Source: VHBM01 sp052386635 (GTDB lineage: Archaea > Thermoproteota > Nitrososphaeria > Nitrososphaerales > Nitrosopumilaceae). From it: a stretch of DNA of 15,778 nucleotides. A program made the translations under genes and the position numbers. The DNA is taken from assembly GCA_052386635.1 (NCBI GenBank), contig JBQTJY010000035.1, positions 1 to 15,778 of the forward strand, read 5' to 3'. The notes under the pieces are model-generated. The model was not told the origin of the DNA and searched no databases. It was given only the letters and a program-made list of their open reading frames with translations. How positions within the stretch are numbered: position 1 is the first letter of the stretch; the number at the start of each line of letters is the position of its first letter. Positions 13,975 through 15,778 of this stretch are shown here, in pieces.

Positions 13975-15750
13975 ATGAATACAACTAGAATTTCAAAAAA
14001 GAGGGCAGTTTCTACAATAATTGGATCGTTTTTCTTCATAATTATCATGGTTGCAGCATTTACTGCATTTGTGGCAATGCTAAATACTAATAACGAGTTT
14101 TTTAGAACTCAATTAGATGTATCGCAACAAGAAATTTCAAAGTCAAGAGAGAAATTTGTCGTTTCAGCATGCACGGATAGCGGCAATAGTAATAGATTGA
14201 AAGTATTTGTAGAAAATGATGGAGTTGTTCCTGTTGAGATCACTGATTTGTTTATAATAAATAAGGACACACATTATACTAATCGTTACGACATAACATT
14301 TGATGATTCCTTTGTGGCAATAGGTCAAAAAAACAACATTCTTGAAAGTCAAACAATTACAATGTCATCTACTCCATATACATATGACATTAAGGTAGTT
14401 TCTGCATTAGGTCACTCTGAAACAATATCACTTCCAGTTGCGAACCCAAGCACACCTGATCCTAGGCTAAATGTTACTGCCTTTGCAATTCCGCCTGAAA
14501 TTACAAACGGTGGAAATGTTACTATCGTAATGATAGCTAGAAACGTAGGCAATCACACGTTATATGATGTACGTCCATCAGGCGATTTTAGCATTTTACA
14601 GTCAAATGTAAATGCAAACAGAACTCATCTTGGTCCACAACATACACCAAGACTGGATCCTAATGAAGAAATGATATTTAGGTGGCAATATGACGTGTTT
14701 GGTGGAGTTGGCACTAAGGTTCAATTTAGTAATACGGTAAAGGCAAAATTATGTGAACAAACATCAACATATGATGTTCTTAGCAAAACAGAGATAGTAA
14801 AATCAAAGATAGTTACAGATTTTGAAATTCAAGCTGTGGGTCCTGATGAACCATTTGCAAGACCCAAGTTTTATCTTGCACATCCAGGACCTTTTGTAGA
14901 ATCAAATTCTGATAAAGGATATTTTGCAGTTGTTGTTGCAAATCCAACCAATCAGACCATGACTGTCTATAGAATATCATTTCAGCTCATGGTTCCTGAA
15001 AACGATCAGATTTTTAGTGCTGTTACAGCCGGTACAAATCCAGGAGTTGGGACATGGTCCAATCCACAACAAAATGTTGCAGAATGGGTGTATACTACTG
15101 GCGTAAATATACCTGGACGTGGAGTAGAATCTTGGGAGGCATCACTAACAAGTGATACTGCCTCAAAAGATGCTCCTGCGAATGTCATTGCTGCTAATAT
15201 CTTTACGAATTTTGGTCAGTTTGGAAATACAGAGAAAACATCAGCTATAGAAAATGACGGCACAAGTGCAATTGTAAATCTTTACCAGTCCACATCGTCA
15301 AGTGGGTCTGATAGGATCTATCACATTGAGGGGATAACAGGCGGAACAGCAAAAACATTTTACATTACAATTGAAAGTAGCGGTCACTCTAGTTCAAGAA
15401 TTGATAGTGGGGCTACGCTAATTATCACAATACCAGCAGGTTTTACCAATTTGGGTAGTTTCTCAGTTTCTGGTAGTCTTAATACCCCAAATACTAGCAA
15501 TACTTATGTTAAAACTTTTGATGATGGTTCAAAACAGATTAGAGTTACAACTAGTGCTAACATAGCAGGTGGCTCAAAAGCCACACTTTCTTTTAGTGCG
15601 ACACCACCTGATTTAGAAGATACTCATTTGTATGTATTACATATCTTAGCAACTGGAACCACCGACGGTGGCAAACAAATTATTGGTGCAGGTTCTGAGA
15701 CAGTAATTCAGGTATGTAAAAGTCCTAGTGGCGGAACATGTCCGCCTTGA
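13975..15750 (+). CDS. Large multidomain pilin-like surface protein (possible tip adhesin)
   Basis: The 591-aa product has a class III leader ending SKKRA, then VSTIIGSFFFIIIMVAAFTAF, with cleavage expected between A11 and V12. Next comes a pilin-like beta domain (about 60-155; LKVFVENDGVVPVEITDLFI and YDIKVVSALGHSETISL recall pilin 1). A CARDB-like Ig domain follows (about 163-275; PPEITNGGNVTIVMIARNVGNHTLYDV), then a further beta region (about 285-410) and a C-terminal Ser/Thr/Gly-rich beta domain (about 430-580). Cysteines are C66, C260, C581 and C589; the last pair lies at the extreme C-terminus. ATG 13975 is chosen because it lies 4 bp after the previous stop with a good Shine-Dalgarno sequence; GTG 13954 is in frame but overlaps pilin 2. 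Its size suggests a minor, tip-located subunit. Confidence 0.85.
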   Translation: MNTTRISKKRAVSTIIGSFFFIIIMVAAFTAFVAMLNTNNEFFRTQLDVSQQEISKSREKFVVSACTDSGNSNRLKVFVENDGVVPVEITDLFIINKDTHYTNRYDITFDDSFVAIGQKNNILESQTITMSSTPYTYDIKVVSALGHSETISLPVANPSTPDPRLNVTAFAIPPEITNGGNVTIVMIARNVGNHTLYDVRPSGDFSILQSNVNANRTHLGPQHTPRLDPNEEMIFRWQYDVFGGVGTKVQFSNTVKAKLCEQTSTYDVLSKTEIVKSKIVTDFEIQAVGPDEPFARPKFYLAHPGPFVESNSDKGYFAVVVANPTNQTMTVYRISFQLMVPENDQIFSAVTAGTNPGVGTWSNPQQNVAEWVYTTGVNIPGRGVESWEASLTSDTASKDAPANVIAANIFTNFGQFGNTEKTSAIENDGTSAIVNLYQSTSSSGSDRIYHIEGITGGTAKTFYITIESSGHSSSRIDSGATLIITIPAGFTNLGSFSVSGSLNTPNTSNTYVKTFDDGSKQIRVTTSANIAGGSKATLSFSATPPDLEDTHLYVLHILATGTTDGGKQIIGAGSETVIQVCKSPSGGTCPP

Positions 15751-15778
15751 TTATTTGGTAAAATTTGGTTTATTGAAC

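Noticed and set aside
7788..15750. Archaellum operon
   Set aside because: ATPase and platform genes are shared with archaella, but ArlH, ArlF/ArlG and typical archaellins are missing, two platform genes are present, and the large subunits fit a pilus.
1..15778. tRNA, rRNA, CRISPR array, insertion sequence or riboswitch
   Set aside because: No cloverleaf-like sequence, regularly spaced repeat array, transposase motif or terminal inverted repeats were seen, and gaps between genes are all under 200 bp.

Overview
The window looks like a piece of an ammonia-oxidising thaumarchaeal chromosome (Nitrosopumilus/Nitrosarchaeum-like; the genus cannot be fixed from sequence alone). It is AT-rich. It carries an ESCRT-III (CdvB) homologue, archaeal class III (pilin-type) signal peptides, a TackOD1-type zinc domain, archaeal-style TATA boxes about 25 bp upstream of near-leaderless starts, and many TTG/GTG starts.

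Region 1 (1-3847) is a biotin locus. bioD (minus strand, running off the left edge) is divergent from bioA, which is followed by bioB and bioF; the last two overlap by 11 bp. Together they encode the four late steps from a pimeloyl thioester to biotin. A perfect BirA-type operator, TTGTTAACC-N15-GGTTAACAA, lies immediately against the TATA box of bioB, and a more degenerate inverted repeat lies between the divergent bioD and bioA promoters. Repression by a DNA-binding BirA is therefore a clear hypothesis. A very short single-helix membrane protein gene (34 aa, minus strand) follows bioF tail to tail.

Region 2 (4049-5891) is a two-gene unit encoding a CcdA/DsbD-type membrane electron carrier and a membrane-anchored thioredoxin-like protein with a DipZ-type C-terminal domain. 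It looks like a split DipZ, sending cytosolic reducing power to thiols outside the membrane.

Region 3 (5892-7641) holds a stand-alone ESCRT-III/CdvB paralogue, an unrecognised basic 110-aa protein on the minus strand, and a small coiled-coil protein. Two of their promoter regions contain striking palindromic motifs: four TGTAAC half-sites in nested symmetry before cdvB, and TGTAGTTAT/ATAACTACA repeats around a TATA box before the coiled-coil gene.

Region 4 (7711-15750) is a compact type IV pilus operon. It has a 26-aa leader ORF whose stop overlaps the start of a FlaI/GspE-type ATPase, then two different TadC/FlaJ-type membrane platform proteins, a TackOD1 zinc protein with an apparent restriction-endonuclease-like C-terminal fold, and three proteins with class III signal peptides. 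The last of these is a 591-aa multidomain protein that looks like an adhesin or tip subunit. No ArlH, archaellin cluster or prepilin peptidase is present, so this is a pilus rather than an archaellum locus. The ATPase would drive assembly through the two platforms, with the three secreted subunits cleaved by a peptidase encoded elsewhere.
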